From contig NZ_CP040709.1 in the NCBI RefSeq assembly GCF_005952805.1, positions 2,976,001 through 3,040,000 of the forward strand: a stretch of DNA of 64,000 bases. Direction: 5' to 3'. This DNA comes from Inhella inkyongensis (lineage in GTDB: Bacteria; Pseudomonadota; Gammaproteobacteria; Burkholderiales; Burkholderiaceae_C). Of the stretch, positions 33,569 through 43,247 are shown piece after piece (position 1 is the stretch's first letter; every line of letters starts with the position of its first letter). The translations under genes and the position numbers were made by a program. A model generated the notes under the pieces. The model saw nothing but the letters and a program-made list of their open reading frames with translations. It was not told the DNA's origin and did no database searches.

Positions 33569-36500
33569 ATGGCTCGCCACACCCGTCATCCCGCCACCGC
33601 CAAGAAATTGCTGGCTCTGGCCATTGGCAGCGCCCTGACCTGGTCTCCCGCTGGCCGTGCGGCCGACATCGACATCTACGGTGCAGCGGGCACCGCCAGC
33701 TCGAGCCCCAATGTGGTCTTCCTTTTGGACAATACGTCCAACTGGAGCAGTAACTCACAGGACTGGAATTCGACCGGCTCCTGGAGTCGTTGCTCCTCGT
33801 TGACCGGCAGCGCGCTGCAGGAATGCAAGGACATCATTGAGGCCGTCTACTACGTCGGCAGCAGCAAGAAACGCCCATGGGAGAGCGGATACAGCACCAA
33901 CGGCAAGAACAGCGACCAGGTCGGCCTGACTCAGGGGCAGGTACAGATTCGTGCGTTACGCCTAGTGCTGAGTCAACTGGTCTGCTCTGGCAAGGCCGAT
34001 GCGCTCAGCGTCAATGTGGGGCTGTCGTTGTTGAGCAAAGAAGGATCCGCATTGAGCCCGGGGGACCCAACGGGTTTTATTCGCTTTGCCGTCAAGCCCC
34101 TGGCCGGCACGGCCAGCCTTTCTGGCAGCACCTGCCAGAAGATCATTTCGACCCTGGACGACATCTACGCGGACATCACCAGCCCTGCAACCAAGGCGCC
34201 CAGCAGCGCAAACTACGGCGCGCCGATGTACGAGTTGTTCAAGTATTTCGGCGGGCACACAGACCCCAGCTTGGGCACGACCGCTGCCACCCCGGCCGGG
34301 CGCACCGGCTACGGACCCAAGCCCTTTACAAACCCCCATCCTGACAAAGATCCCGACGCCTTTGTAGACGCGAGTGCCTCTGCAGATAAATTGGTCTACA
34401 AGAGCCCCATCAGCAGCAGCAATGCCTGCGGCAACAACTACATCGTGCTGGTGGGCAATGGCTACCCCAATGCCGAGCCCAAAACTTCGGACCCGACCAA
34501 TTTCAGCAAGAGCTACCTCAACTACACCCCGCCCACCCTGTCAGCCTCTTTCTCAGACACGGGCCGATGGGCAGACGAATGGGCCGCCTTCCTGGCCAAC
34601 ACCGATGTCAGCCCCGAAGACGGGGTGCAGCGGGTGTTCACCTATACCGTCAACACCTACAACGCCAAGGAAGACACCGACCAGACCCGCTTGCTCAAGT
34701 CCATGGCCAAGGTGGGAGGCGTCGGTGCTGCAGCCTATCTCGAAGTGGGCGGCGATCTGGTGGCCCTCGTCAATGGCTTCAAGGACATCCTGACCAATAT
34801 CGCAGACGTCAACTCGGTGTTCACGGCCGTGACCCTGCCGGTTTCGACCACCACCCAGGGCACCTACCTGAACCAGATCTTCGTCGGCATGTTCCGGCCT
34901 GACGCCAATGCCAAGCCACGCTGGGTGGGCAATCTGAAGCAGTACGAGTTGGGCTTCACCGGCAGCAATTTGGATTTGCTGGGAGCGAATGGCAAGTCGG
35001 CTGTGCAAAGTGGCGAGGGCTTCTTTTCCGCCACGGCCGAGAGCTTCTGGACCACCAGCAGCGTCTACTTCAACCAGTTGCCCAGTGGCACCCCTTTGTC
35101 GGCCAGCGACAAGCCGGACGGCGCCATTGTTGAAAAGGGTGGTGCCGCACAGCGCTTGCGCAACGCCAATTTGGACAGCGCGGCGTCGCGCAAGGTCTAC
35201 ACCCTGCCCAGCAGCCCGGCCGCCAACGCCCTGCTGTCGGCCACGCCCTTCACCACCAGCAACACGGCTGTGACCGCGAGCTTTTCCACCGCCGAGATCA
35301 ACTGGATTCGGGGTGAGGCCAACAACCAAGCCAGTACCGACGGCGCCGAGTTATTGGTCGGCAGCAAGGGCAGTGTTGGGAGCGAAACCCTGCTGGGTTC
35401 GACGGGCGCTCGCGCCAGCATCCACGGGGATGTGTTGCACTCGCGTCCTGTTGCCCTGAACTACGGCAGCGAAGAGGTGGTGGTCTTTTACGGCAGCAAT
35501 GACGGCCTGTTCCGGGCCGTGGATGGCCGCAAGACCGATGCGAATGGCGGATCAGAGCTTTGGTCCTTCGTTGCGCCAGAGCACTACAGCATGCTCAAGC
35601 GCCAGCGCGATGGCAGCCCGGACCTGCATCTGCCGGAGAGCGACAGCAATGGCAATCTCATCACCACGCCGGCGGGCAAGGCCACCAAGGACTACGCCAT
35701 GGATGGCCCGGTGGGGGTCTATGCGCTCTACAACAGCAGCGCTGCGGTCACCGAGGCCATCATCTATCCCACCATGCGTCGGGGCGGCCGAACGGTTTAT
35801 GCGCTGGATGTGAGCAGCAAATCGGCGCCGAAGTTTCTTTGGAAGATCACTGGCGGCACAGGCTCCTACACCAAGCTGGCTCAGACCTGGTCCCAACCCA
35901 AACCGGTGCTGTTCAAGACCACTTCCACCCCACCCCCGGTCGTGCTGATGATGGGGGGCGGCTATGACCCTGATGAGGACAAGAACAGCAGCAGCGGCAT
36001 TGGCAACGTCATCTACATCATCAATGGCCGTACCGGCGGCTTGCTGGCCGCGTTGGATACCGATTACTCGGTGCCCTCCGACCTCACGGTCCTCGATGTC
36101 AATGGTGACGGGGACCCGGACCGCGCCTATGTGGCCGATGTACGCGGCAATCTCTATCGAGTGGACTTCCCCACTGGAGACAAGTCACTGGCTGCCACCT
36201 GGAGTGGTGTCAAGGCGCAGAAGATCGCGAAGCTCGAAGGCAAGGTGTTCTATCCCCCCAGCACCGTGGTCACACGCGACTTCGTGGCCGTGCTGGTAGG
36301 CACAGGCGACCGCGAGAAACCCCTGACGACGAGCAGCTCGGATCACTTCGTACTGATCAAGGACAAGCTGGGAGCCGCACGCAGCTCGGTGCTTGAGCTG
36401 AAGGATCTGAGCGAAGTGGCGGAGATTGGCGAAGACGCGACGACCAAGACGCTGAAGGTGGTGAAGAGCAAGACCGTCAATGACGAGGAGGGCTGCTACA

Positions 36501-36871
36501 TGACCCTTTCCACGACCGGCGAAAAGGTGGTCAACGCGCCTTACACCACGACCGGGGTGACCTATTTCGGCACCAACCGACCCAAGCCCTCGGGCGGCGC
36601 AAAGTGCTCAGCAGACCTGGGTGAAGCCTACAACTACAGCTTCCCGCTTTTCTGCCAGGCCCCCGCGGATCCGGTAAAGGTCATTGGCGGCGGACTGCCG
36701 CCCTCACCCGTGGGCGGAGTGATCAACTTGAAGGTCAATGGGGTCGACACCAAAGTGACCGGCTGCATCGGTTGCGGCACTTCATCGCCGTTCAAGCCCT
36801 ACGAGCCCAAACCCACCGTCAGCCCGACACGGTCTCGCCTGACGTGGCGCATCGACAACCTGAATAAGTGA
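33569..36871 (+). CDS. pilY1: PilY1/PilC family pilus tip adhesin
   Basis: A 1100-residue secreted protein. It has a signal peptide (LALAIGSALTWSPAGRAA), an N-terminal VWA-like region beginning NVVFLLDNTSNWSSN, and a C-terminal beta-propeller typical of PilC/PilY1. The propeller holds the calcium loop DVNGDGDPD near residue 845, which in Pseudomonas PilY1 controls pilus extension and retraction. Good Shine-Dalgarno (AAAGGAG) before ATG. It is last in the pilE-fimT-pilV-pilW-pilX-pilY1 operon. It probably mediates adhesion and surface sensing. Confidence 0.93.
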   Translation: MARHTRHPATAKKLLALAIGSALTWSPAGRAADIDIYGAAGTASSSPNVVFLLDNTSNWSSNSQDWNSTGSWSRCSSLTGSALQECKDIIEAVYYVGSSKKRPWESGYSTNGKNSDQVGLTQGQVQIRALRLVLSQLVCSGKADALSVNVGLSLLSKEGSALSPGDPTGFIRFAVKPLAGTASLSGSTCQKIISTLDDIYADITSPATKAPSSANYGAPMYELFKYFGGHTDPSLGTTAATPAGRTGYGPKPFTNPHPDKDPDAFVDASASADKLVYKSPISSSNACGNNYIVLVGNGYPNAEPKTSDPTNFSKSYLNYTPPTLSASFSDTGRWADEWAAFLANTDVSPEDGVQRVFTYTVNTYNAKEDTDQTRLLKSMAKVGGVGAAAYLEVGGDLVALVNGFKDILTNIADVNSVFTAVTLPVSTTTQGTYLNQIFVGMFRPDANAKPRWVGNLKQYELGFTGSNLDLLGANGKSAVQSGEGFFSATAESFWTTSSVYFNQLPSGTPLSASDKPDGAIVEKGGAAQRLRNANLDSAASRKVYTLPSSPAANALLSATPFTTSNTAVTASFSTAEINWIRGEANNQASTDGAELLVGSKGSVGSETLLGSTGARASIHGDVLHSRPVALNYGSEEVVVFYGSNDGLFRAVDGRKTDANGGSELWSFVAPEHYSMLKRQRDGSPDLHLPESDSNGNLITTPAGKATKDYAMDGPVGVYALYNSSAAVTEAIIYPTMRRGGRTVYALDVSSKSAPKFLWKITGGTGSYTKLAQTWSQPKPVLFKTTSTPPPVVLMMGGGYDPDEDKNSSSGIGNVIYIINGRTGGLLAALDTDYSVPSDLTVLDVNGDGDPDRAYVADVRGNLYRVDFPTGDKSLAATWSGVKAQKIAKLEGKVFYPPSTVVTRDFVAVLVGTGDREKPLTTSSSDHFVLIKDKLGAARSSVLELKDLSEVAEIGEDATTKTLKVVKSKTVNDEEGCYMTLSTTGEKVVNAPYTTTGVTYFGTNRPKPSGGAKCSADLGEAYNYSFPLFCQAPADPVKVIGGGLPPSPVGGVINLKVNGVDTKVTGCIGCGTSSPFKPYEPKPTVSPTRSRLTWRIDNLNK

Positions 36872-36899
36872 ACTTGGGCTCGGCCCAAAACTTCAACGA

Positions 36900-36928
36900 C
36901 AAGGGGCGCTCTGCGCCCCTTGTTCTTT
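36900..36928. terminator. Bidirectional terminator, pilY1/ridA
   Basis: CAAGGGGCG-ctctg-CGCCCCTTG (36900-36922) followed by TTCTTT on the plus strand. It sits between convergent genes and touches the ridA stop codon. Confidence 0.85.
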
Positions 36929-37340
36929 AGGGCACCACCGCCGTGCACTCAATCTCCACCTTGGCACGGTCCTCGATCAAAGCCACCACCTGCACCGCAC
37001 TCATCGCGATGCAGTAGTGGCCGATGAGTTCCTTGAACGCAGCGCCTACGGCACGGCCGGCGGCGAGGTATTCGCGCTTGTCGGTGACGTACCAGGTCAT
37101 GCGCGTGATGTGCTCGGGGCCGGCGCCGGCAGCGCGCAACACAGCCACCACATTGCTCAAGGCCTGACGGGCTTGGTCGGCGAAGTCGTCGCTGTGGAAC
37201 TGCTCGTTCGCATCCCAGCCGATCATGCCGGCGACATGGATGTGGCGCCCTTGCGCCAGCACGCCGTTGGCGTAGCCGCGTGGGCGCTTCCAGCCCTCGG
37301 GCAACAGGGCTTGATGGGGAGATTCGGGCGATTCAGGCAT
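36927..37340 (-). CDS. RidA family enamine/imine deaminase
   Basis: A 137-residue RidA/YjgF protein. Family members hydrolyse reactive enamines and imines, releasing ammonia. The conserved Arg of the active site lies in EDRAKVEIE near the C-terminus, and the family stretch VAGMIGWDANEQF is present. It overlaps the upstream thioesterase gene by 8 bases and is the last gene of the 2-aminobenzoyl-CoA cluster. That placement suggests it removes the amino group from the enamine produced by the ring-reducing monooxygenase, rather than serving general 2-aminoacrylate clearance. This is an inference. Confidence 0.9.
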   Translation of the reverse strand: MPESPESPHQALLPEGWKRPRGYANGVLAQGRHIHVAGMIGWDANEQFHSDDFADQARQALSNVVAVLRAAGAGPEHITRMTWYVTDKREYLAAGRAVGAAFKELIGHYCIAMSAVQVVALIEDRAKVEIECTAVVP

Positions 37341-37758
37341 GGTCGGCTCCGTTCTGGAATTGGTTCATCGCGGCGAGCAGGTCGGACGGCAGGGCCTGAG
37401 CGCGGTGGGTGTCGAGGTCGGTGCTGACCAAAGTCTGGCGGGTCAGCACGCGCAGCTGAGCGCCGGCGCGGCAGTCCAACTGCAGCGTGAAGGAGCTGCG
37501 GCCGATGCGCAGCAGCTCCAGGCCCAAGGTCACCGCATCGCCATGGCGGCTGATGGCACGGAACTCGGTCTCGATCTGCACGGTGGGCAGACCCACGCGG
37601 CGCGGACCCAGCAGCGCGGCGTAGTCCAGCCCCAAGCCCTCGTTGACCCAATCCTCGACCAGGCCATTGAAGAGCACGAAGTACTGCGGGAAGAAGACGA
37701 TGCCTGCCGGGTCGCAGTGCGAAAAGCGGATCGTCGTCGGGCGCTCAAAGCGGGCCAT
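37333..37758 (-). CDS. 4-hydroxybenzoyl-CoA-type thioesterase
   Basis: A 141-residue hotdog-fold acyl-CoA thioesterase. The signature is FSHCDPAGIVFFPQYF, with the catalytic Asp in HCDPAGIVFFP, as in the 4HBT family. It probably rescues CoA from stalled or dead-end aromatic CoA esters in the aminobenzoate pathway. It overlaps the ligase stop by one base (TGATG) and ridA by 8 bases, so it is translationally coupled to both. Confidence 0.9.
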   Translation of the reverse strand: MARFERPTTIRFSHCDPAGIVFFPQYFVLFNGLVEDWVNEGLGLDYAALLGPRRVGLPTVQIETEFRAISRHGDAVTLGLELLRIGRSSFTLQLDCRAGAQLRVLTRQTLVSTDLDTHRAQALPSDLLAAMNQFQNGADHA

Positions 37759-39368
37759 CAGATGTCCTTCAGGCGGAAGCGTTGCAGCTTGCCGGTTTGC
37801 GTGCGCGGCAGTTGGTCCACGAAGACCAGGGCGCGCGGGTATTTGTAGGGGGCGATGCTTGCCTTCACATGCTCTTGCAGCGCAGTCGCCATCGCGGCGT
37901 CGGCCTGGTAGCCCGGCTTGAGCACCACGCAGGCCTTGACGATCTGGCCACGTTCCTCATCTGCCACGCCGGTGGCACCGCACTCGGCCACCGCCGGATG
38001 CGTCATCAGCGCCTCTTCCACCTCGGGGGCGGCGATGTTGTAGCCGGCCGAGATGATCATGTCGTCGGTACGTGCGTGGTAGTGGAAGTAGCCGTCGGCG
38101 TCCATGCTGTAGGCGTCGCCGGTGTAGTTCCAGCCGTCCTTCACATAGCTGGCTTGGCGCGCATCGTTCAGGTAGCGGCAGCCAGTCGGACCCTTGACGC
38201 GCAGCTTGCCCACCTCGCCCACCGGCAGTGGCCGGCCCTGCTCGTCCACCACCTCGGCGCGGTAGCCCGGGATGGCCTTGCCGGTGGCCCCGGCGCGCGC
38301 CGAGGCCTCGTCGGCCGAGATGAAGATGTGCAGCAACTCGGTGGCGCCAATGCCATCGATCAGCTCGATGCCGGTGGCCTCGCGCCAGAGCGCGCGGGTG
38401 GCGGCCGGCAGGGCCTCGCCGGCGCTGACGCAGCGGCGCAGCGAGGTCTGCCAAATCACCTCACCCTGCTGCGCCAGCACCCGATAGTTCGTGGGTGCGG
38501 TGAACAGCACCGTGCCACCGTACTGCTGCAGGCCCTCCAGCAATTGCGGCGGCGCGGCCTTCTCCAGCAGGGCGCTGCTGGCGCCAATGCTCATCGGGAA
38601 CAGCACGAGACCGCCGAGACCAAAGGTGAAGCCCAGCGGCGGGCTGCCCATGAACACATCGTCGGCCGAGGCCTTGAGCACATGGCGCGGCCAGCAAGCA
38701 CAGATGGCCATCACATCGCGATGGAAGTGCATGGTGGCCTTCGGGACGCCCGTGGTGCCCGAAGTGAAGGCCAAGATGCAGGTGTCATCCGCGGCGGTGT
38801 CCACGTTGCGGAACTCGGGGGCCTTGGCCGTCGCGCGGGCCTCCAGGCTGTCCGGCGCACCGTTGCGATAGATCGCGACAGACCGCAGCTGCGGACAGGC
38901 GGCCGCGGCCTCGCGCAGATCGGCTTCCAGCGCGGCATCGCACAGCGCATGCGAGATCTGCGCGATCTCGATCATGGTCTTGAGCTCCTTCGCGCGCAGC
39001 AAGGGCATGGTGGCCACAGCGATGCCGCCGGCCTTCATCACCGCAAACCAACAGGCCACGGCCATGGGGTGGTTGGGGCCCCGCAGCAGCACGCGGTTGC
39101 CGGGCTGCAGGCCCATGTCCTCGACCAACACATTGGCGATGCGATTGGCCTGTTCGCGCAATTCACGGTAGGTCCAGCGGATGCCGCCGCCCTGCACGCA
39201 AAGGCGCCCGCCCCAGCCCCTCTCGTCGACCGCTTTGTCCAGCAGCTCGGTCGCGCAATTCAGTTGCGCGGGGAATTGCAGCTCGGGCAGTTCGAACAGG
39301 AACTCGGGCCACTGCTCGCGCGGCGGGAGGTGCTCGGCGGCGAAACGGTCGATGTGCGCGGTCGTCAT
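37758..39368 (-). CDS. abmG: 2-aminobenzoate-CoA ligase
   Basis: A 536-residue ATP-dependent acid-CoA ligase of the benzoate-CoA ligase type. The P-loop is AFTSGTTGVPKATMHFHRD. The later motifs GYNIAAPEVEEAL and the C-terminal RTQTGKLQRFRL (catalytic Lys) are intact. It should form 2-aminobenzoyl-CoA from anthranilate, the entry step of the aerobic CoA-dependent pathway described in Azoarcus evansii. The substrate is assigned by neighbours: the FAD/OYE monooxygenase in the same cluster acts on that CoA ester. Benzoate or other aromatic acids cannot be excluded by sequence alone. Confidence 0.85.
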   Translation of the reverse strand: MTTAHIDRFAAEHLPPREQWPEFLFELPELQFPAQLNCATELLDKAVDERGWGGRLCVQGGGIRWTYRELREQANRIANVLVEDMGLQPGNRVLLRGPNHPMAVACWFAVMKAGGIAVATMPLLRAKELKTMIEIAQISHALCDAALEADLREAAAACPQLRSVAIYRNGAPDSLEARATAKAPEFRNVDTAADDTCILAFTSGTTGVPKATMHFHRDVMAICACWPRHVLKASADDVFMGSPPLGFTFGLGGLVLFPMSIGASSALLEKAAPPQLLEGLQQYGGTVLFTAPTNYRVLAQQGEVIWQTSLRRCVSAGEALPAATRALWREATGIELIDGIGATELLHIFISADEASARAGATGKAIPGYRAEVVDEQGRPLPVGEVGKLRVKGPTGCRYLNDARQASYVKDGWNYTGDAYSMDADGYFHYHARTDDMIISAGYNIAAPEVEEALMTHPAVAECGATGVADEERGQIVKACVVLKPGYQADAAMATALQEHVKASIAPYKYPRALVFVDQLPRTQTGKLQRFRLKDI

Positions 39369-39370
39369 GC

Positions 39371-40507
39371 TCAGTTCCCTTTGAGAAGTTCTCGGCCAAT
39401 GAGGAGTTGTTGGACTTCGCTCGCGCCCTCATAGATGCGCAGCGCGCGGATCTCGCGGTAGAGCTGCTCTACCGCCTGACCACTGACAACGCCCTGCCCT
39501 CCATGCAACTGCAGCGCCGCGTCAATGACCTGCTGTGCGCCCTCGGTGGCCGCCAGCTTGGCCATGGCGGCCTCCTTGGTCACGCCCTCACCCTGGTCGC
39601 GCTGCCAGGCGGCGCGGTAGGTCAGCAGGGCCGCGCTGTCCATCTGCAGGGCCATCTGCGCCAGCTTGGCCTGGGTGAGTTGAAAGTCGGCCAGCACGCC
39701 GCCGAACATCGCGCGGCTCTGGGCCCGCTGCAGGCCTTCATGCAGCGCACGCTGACCAAAGCCGAGGGCGGCGGCCGCCACCGAACAGCGAAACACATCC
39801 AGGGTGCGCATGGCCAGTTTGAAGCCCTGCCCGGCCGCGCCCAGGCGTTGCCCGACCGGAATGCGGCAGTTCGTGAAACGCAGTCGCGCCAAGGGGTGCG
39901 GGGCGATCACCTCGATGCGCTCGGCAATTTCAAGGCCCGGGGTGTCGGCATCAACGATGAAGGCGGTGATGCCGCGCGCACCGGGGGCTTCCCCGGTGCG
40001 CGCAAACACCACGTAGAAGTCGGCGATGCCGCCGTTGCTGATCCAGGTTTTCTCGCCGTCCAGCACATAGTGCTCGCCCTCCAGCCGGGCGCTGCAGGCC
40101 ATGGCCGCCACATCCGATCCGGCCTGCGGTTCGCTGAGCGCAAAGGCCGCAATGGCCGCGCCGCTGGCCACCTGCGGCAGGTAGCGAGCGCGCTGCTCGG
40201 CCGTGCCATCCAGGCCAATGGCCCCCGAGCCCAGGCCCTGCATCGCGAACGCGAAATCGGCCAGGCCGCAGTGGAAGGCAAGGGTCTCGCGGATCAGGCA
40301 GATCGCGCGGGTGTCGATGCCTTTGTCCCCTTGAGCCACCGCGTGTTGCAGCCAGCCGGCATCGCCCAGTTGACGCACCAGGGCGCGGCAGGCGTCGTCC
40401 ACCGCGCCGGGGGGATGCATTTGGAGGTTTTGTTGGCTCCAAGCCTCCAGCTGGGTTGCGAGTTCGCGGTGGTGGACCTCAAAGAAGGGCCAGTCTGTAT
40501 GTTTCAT
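39371..40507 (-). CDS. Acyl-CoA dehydrogenase of the aminobenzoate cluster
   Basis: A 378-residue FAD enzyme. [16 protein letters not shown] and [13 protein letters not shown] form the flavin and substrate site, and the C-terminal [17 protein letters not shown] is the usual end. The catalytic base region is [14 protein letters not shown]. It probably oxidises an alicyclic CoA ester formed after ring reduction. Start ATG 40507 has AGGAA upstream. It lies 2 bases before the ligase gene. Upstream it is separated from the rest of the cluster by the 591-bp palindrome, so it may have its own promoter there. Confidence 0.9.
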   Translation of the reverse strand: MKHTDWPFFEVHHRELATQLEAWSQQNLQMHPPGAVDDACRALVRQLGDAGWLQHAVAQGDKGIDTRAICLIRETLAFHCGLADFAFAMQGLGSGAIGLDGTAEQRARYLPQVASGAAIAAFALSEPQAGSDVAAMACSARLEGEHYVLDGEKTWISNGGIADFYVVFARTGEAPGARGITAFIVDADTPGLEIAERIEVIAPHPLARLRFTNCRIPVGQRLGAAGQGFKLAMRTLDVFRCSVAAAALGFGQRALHEGLQRAQSRAMFGGVLADFQLTQAKLAQMALQMDSAALLTYRAAWQRDQGEGVTKEAAMAKLAATEGAQQVIDAALQLHGGQGVVSGQAVEQLYREIRALRIYEGASEVQQLLIGRELLKGN

Positions 40508-40529
40508 AGGTACTGAGTTCCTAAGTGCG

Positions 40530-41120
40530 AGCCCGTGGGGTCTTCAACCCCACACCCCGACCCCATTTCTCTTTGCGTCGCCAAAGAGAAATGGGGGAAA
40601 GAGAAAGGCGACCCCGATGCGCAGCCCCTTGGCTTCGCCCAGGGGTTCCCTGCGATGCTCGGAGCTTGGGGCCACGGCGCGGAACGCGCTCCGTTCGCTG
40701 CGCTCACTGCGCTTGAACGGCCGCGCCGGTCTAGATGGGTTGGCGTGCTGTCGCACGCGGCCCCAATCTCCTGCGCTTCTCGGCAGCGCATAGGGGACCC
40801 CGCGAAACGGCGCGACTGGTTGAAGGACGGGTTATTCGGCTGTTGGCTGTTTGGGGGTCCCCCTATGCCAAGCCGAGGAGCACAGAAGGACAGGCCAGCG
40901 CGCGTCAGCGCGCCACGTGAACTGACTCGGCGCGGCCGTTCAAGCGCAGTAAGCGCAGCGAACGGAGTGCGTTCCGCGCCGGGCCTGGCCTTCGAGCACC
41001 ACAGGGAACCCCTGGCACAGCCAGGGGCGCAAGCATCGGGGGTCGCCTTTCTTTTCCCCCCTTTTCTTTGGCGAAGCAAAGAAAAGGGGGTCGGGTGCAG
41101 GGGTGAAGCCCCTGCGGGCT
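40530..41120. repeat. 591-bp near-complete inverted repeat (giant palindrome)
   Basis: Non-coding stretch in which 40530-40802 and 40853-41120 are imperfect inverted copies, roughly 80% alike by eye, around a loop of about 50 bases. Matching blocks include AGCCCG at the outer ends, CCAGGGGTTCCCTG, CCGTTCGCTGCGCT, TTGAACGGCCGCGCC, and TAGGGGACCCC at the inner ends. Each arm also holds local hairpins, for example TTTCTCTTTG-cgtcgc-CAAAGAGAAA and CTTTTCTTTG-gcgaag-CAAAGAAAAG. It lies between the enoyl-CoA hydratase and acyl-CoA dehydrogenase genes. Open frames across it on both strands are by-products of base composition. Confidence 0.88.
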
Positions 41121-41140
41121 GCCACACGATCATCACCACC

Positions 41141-42000
<860 letters not shown>

Positions 42001-42004
<4 letters not shown>

Positions 42005-42510
42005 TGTTTTTGCTCCATGTCGTTCAGATGCAGGCGCAGCTGGCCCAGCAGTTCGTACAAGCGGTCCCCGCCCGCAAAGCCGCCCAGCAGCTCCACCAGC
42101 CAGGCTTCGTGCTCGGCCGCCATGGCCAGGAACTGCTGTCGGCCCTGCGGCGTGAGCTGCAGGATCCAGCTGCGCCGGTCCTCGGGGTCGGGGGTGCGGA
42201 CCACCCAGCCCTCGGCCTCCAGCTGGTCGGTCAACCCCGTCACATTGCCGCCACTCACCATCAGGTAGTGCGAAAGCTGCTTCATTCGCAGCCCTTCCGG
42301 GTGTCGCTCCAGCTGGGCCAAGTAGTCGAAGCGCGGCAGCGTGGTGGCAAAGCGCTGGCGCAGGCGGCTGCGGATGGACTGCTCGATCTGCGTGCTGCAG
42401 CTCAGCAGGCGCAGCCACAAGCGCACCGTGCCGTGGTCCTCGGGCAGGCTGCGCGCCTCGCGGCCGATGGCGGCCTCGCCCAGCGCGGCGGCCATGCGGG
42501 CGGGCTTCAT
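42001..42510 (-). CDS. MarR family transcriptional regulator
   Basis: A 169-residue winged-helix repressor. The DNA-binding region is [20 protein letters not shown] followed by the wing [17 protein letters not shown]. The start at 42510 overlaps the SDR stop (ATGA). It lies inside the catabolic operon, so it would be made together with the enzymes. By analogy with MarR regulators of aromatic pathways it probably represses the operon until an aromatic CoA ester binds. The palindrome at 45639 upstream of the first gene is the likely operator. Confidence 0.92.
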
Positions 42511-43247
42511 GCCATGACCTCGCCACCGGAAATTGAAATGGCCTGTCCGGTGATCGACGCCGCCCCCTCGCTGCACAACCAGGCCACCGTCTCGGCAACT
42601 TCCTCGGGCTGAATCAGCCGCCCCTGCGGGTTGCTGCGCGCGAAATCAGCGCGGGCCTGCTCCTCGCTGCGACCGGTCTTGGCCATCACATTGGCGATGC
42701 TGGCGGCCAGCAGCTCGGTCTCGGTGTAGCCGGGGCACACGGCATTCACGGTGATGCCGGTCTTGGCCAATTCGAGTGCCGCCGCGCGGGTCAGGCCCAG
42801 CAGGCCATGCTTGGCCGCGCAATAGGCCGCCACATAGGCATAGCCGCGCTGCGCCGCTGTGCTGGCCACATTGACGATGCGGCCCCAGCCGGCGGCCTGC
42901 ATGGCCGGCAGCGCCGCGCGCAGGCACAGAAAGCTGCCGGTGAGGTTGACGTCCAGCATCTGCCGCCACAGCGCGTCACTGGTGCGGGTCAGCGGCGCCG
43001 ACTCCGCCTGGCCGGCGTTGTTGATCAAGATGTCCACCGGCCCCACGGCCTCAAACAGCGCCTGCACGGCCGCCGCATCCGTCACATCGCAGGCCTGCGC
43101 CTGGGCGCCCAACTCGTCCGCCAAGGCCTGCAGCGGCGCCAAGCGCCGCCCCACCAGCACCAGTTCAACGCCACCGTCCCGCTGCAAGCGCCGCGCGATG
43201 GCCGCGCCAATGCCCTGGCCCGCGCCGGTGATCAGCACCCGCTTCAT
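42507..43247 (-). CDS. Short-chain dehydrogenase (3-hydroxyacyl-CoA type)
   Basis: A 246-residue SDR with the NAD(P) motif [12 protein letters not shown], the catalytic Ser and YCAAK motif ([20 protein letters not shown]). The start at 43247 overlaps the monooxygenase stop (ATGA). It probably oxidises a hydroxyacyl-CoA intermediate in the lower part of the pathway. Sequence alone does not fix the substrate. Confidence 0.9.
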   Translation of the reverse strand: MKRVLITGAGQGIGAAIARRLQRDGGVELVLVGRRLAPLQALADELGAQAQACDVTDAAAVQALFEAVGPVDILINNAGQAESAPLTRTSDALWRQMLDVNLTGSFLCLRAALPAMQAAGWGRIVNVASTAAQRGYAYVAAYCAAKHGLLGLTRAAALELAKTGITVNAVCPGYTETELLAASIANVMAKTGRSEEQARADFARSNPQGRLIQPEEVAETVAWLCSEGAASITGQAISISGGEVMA

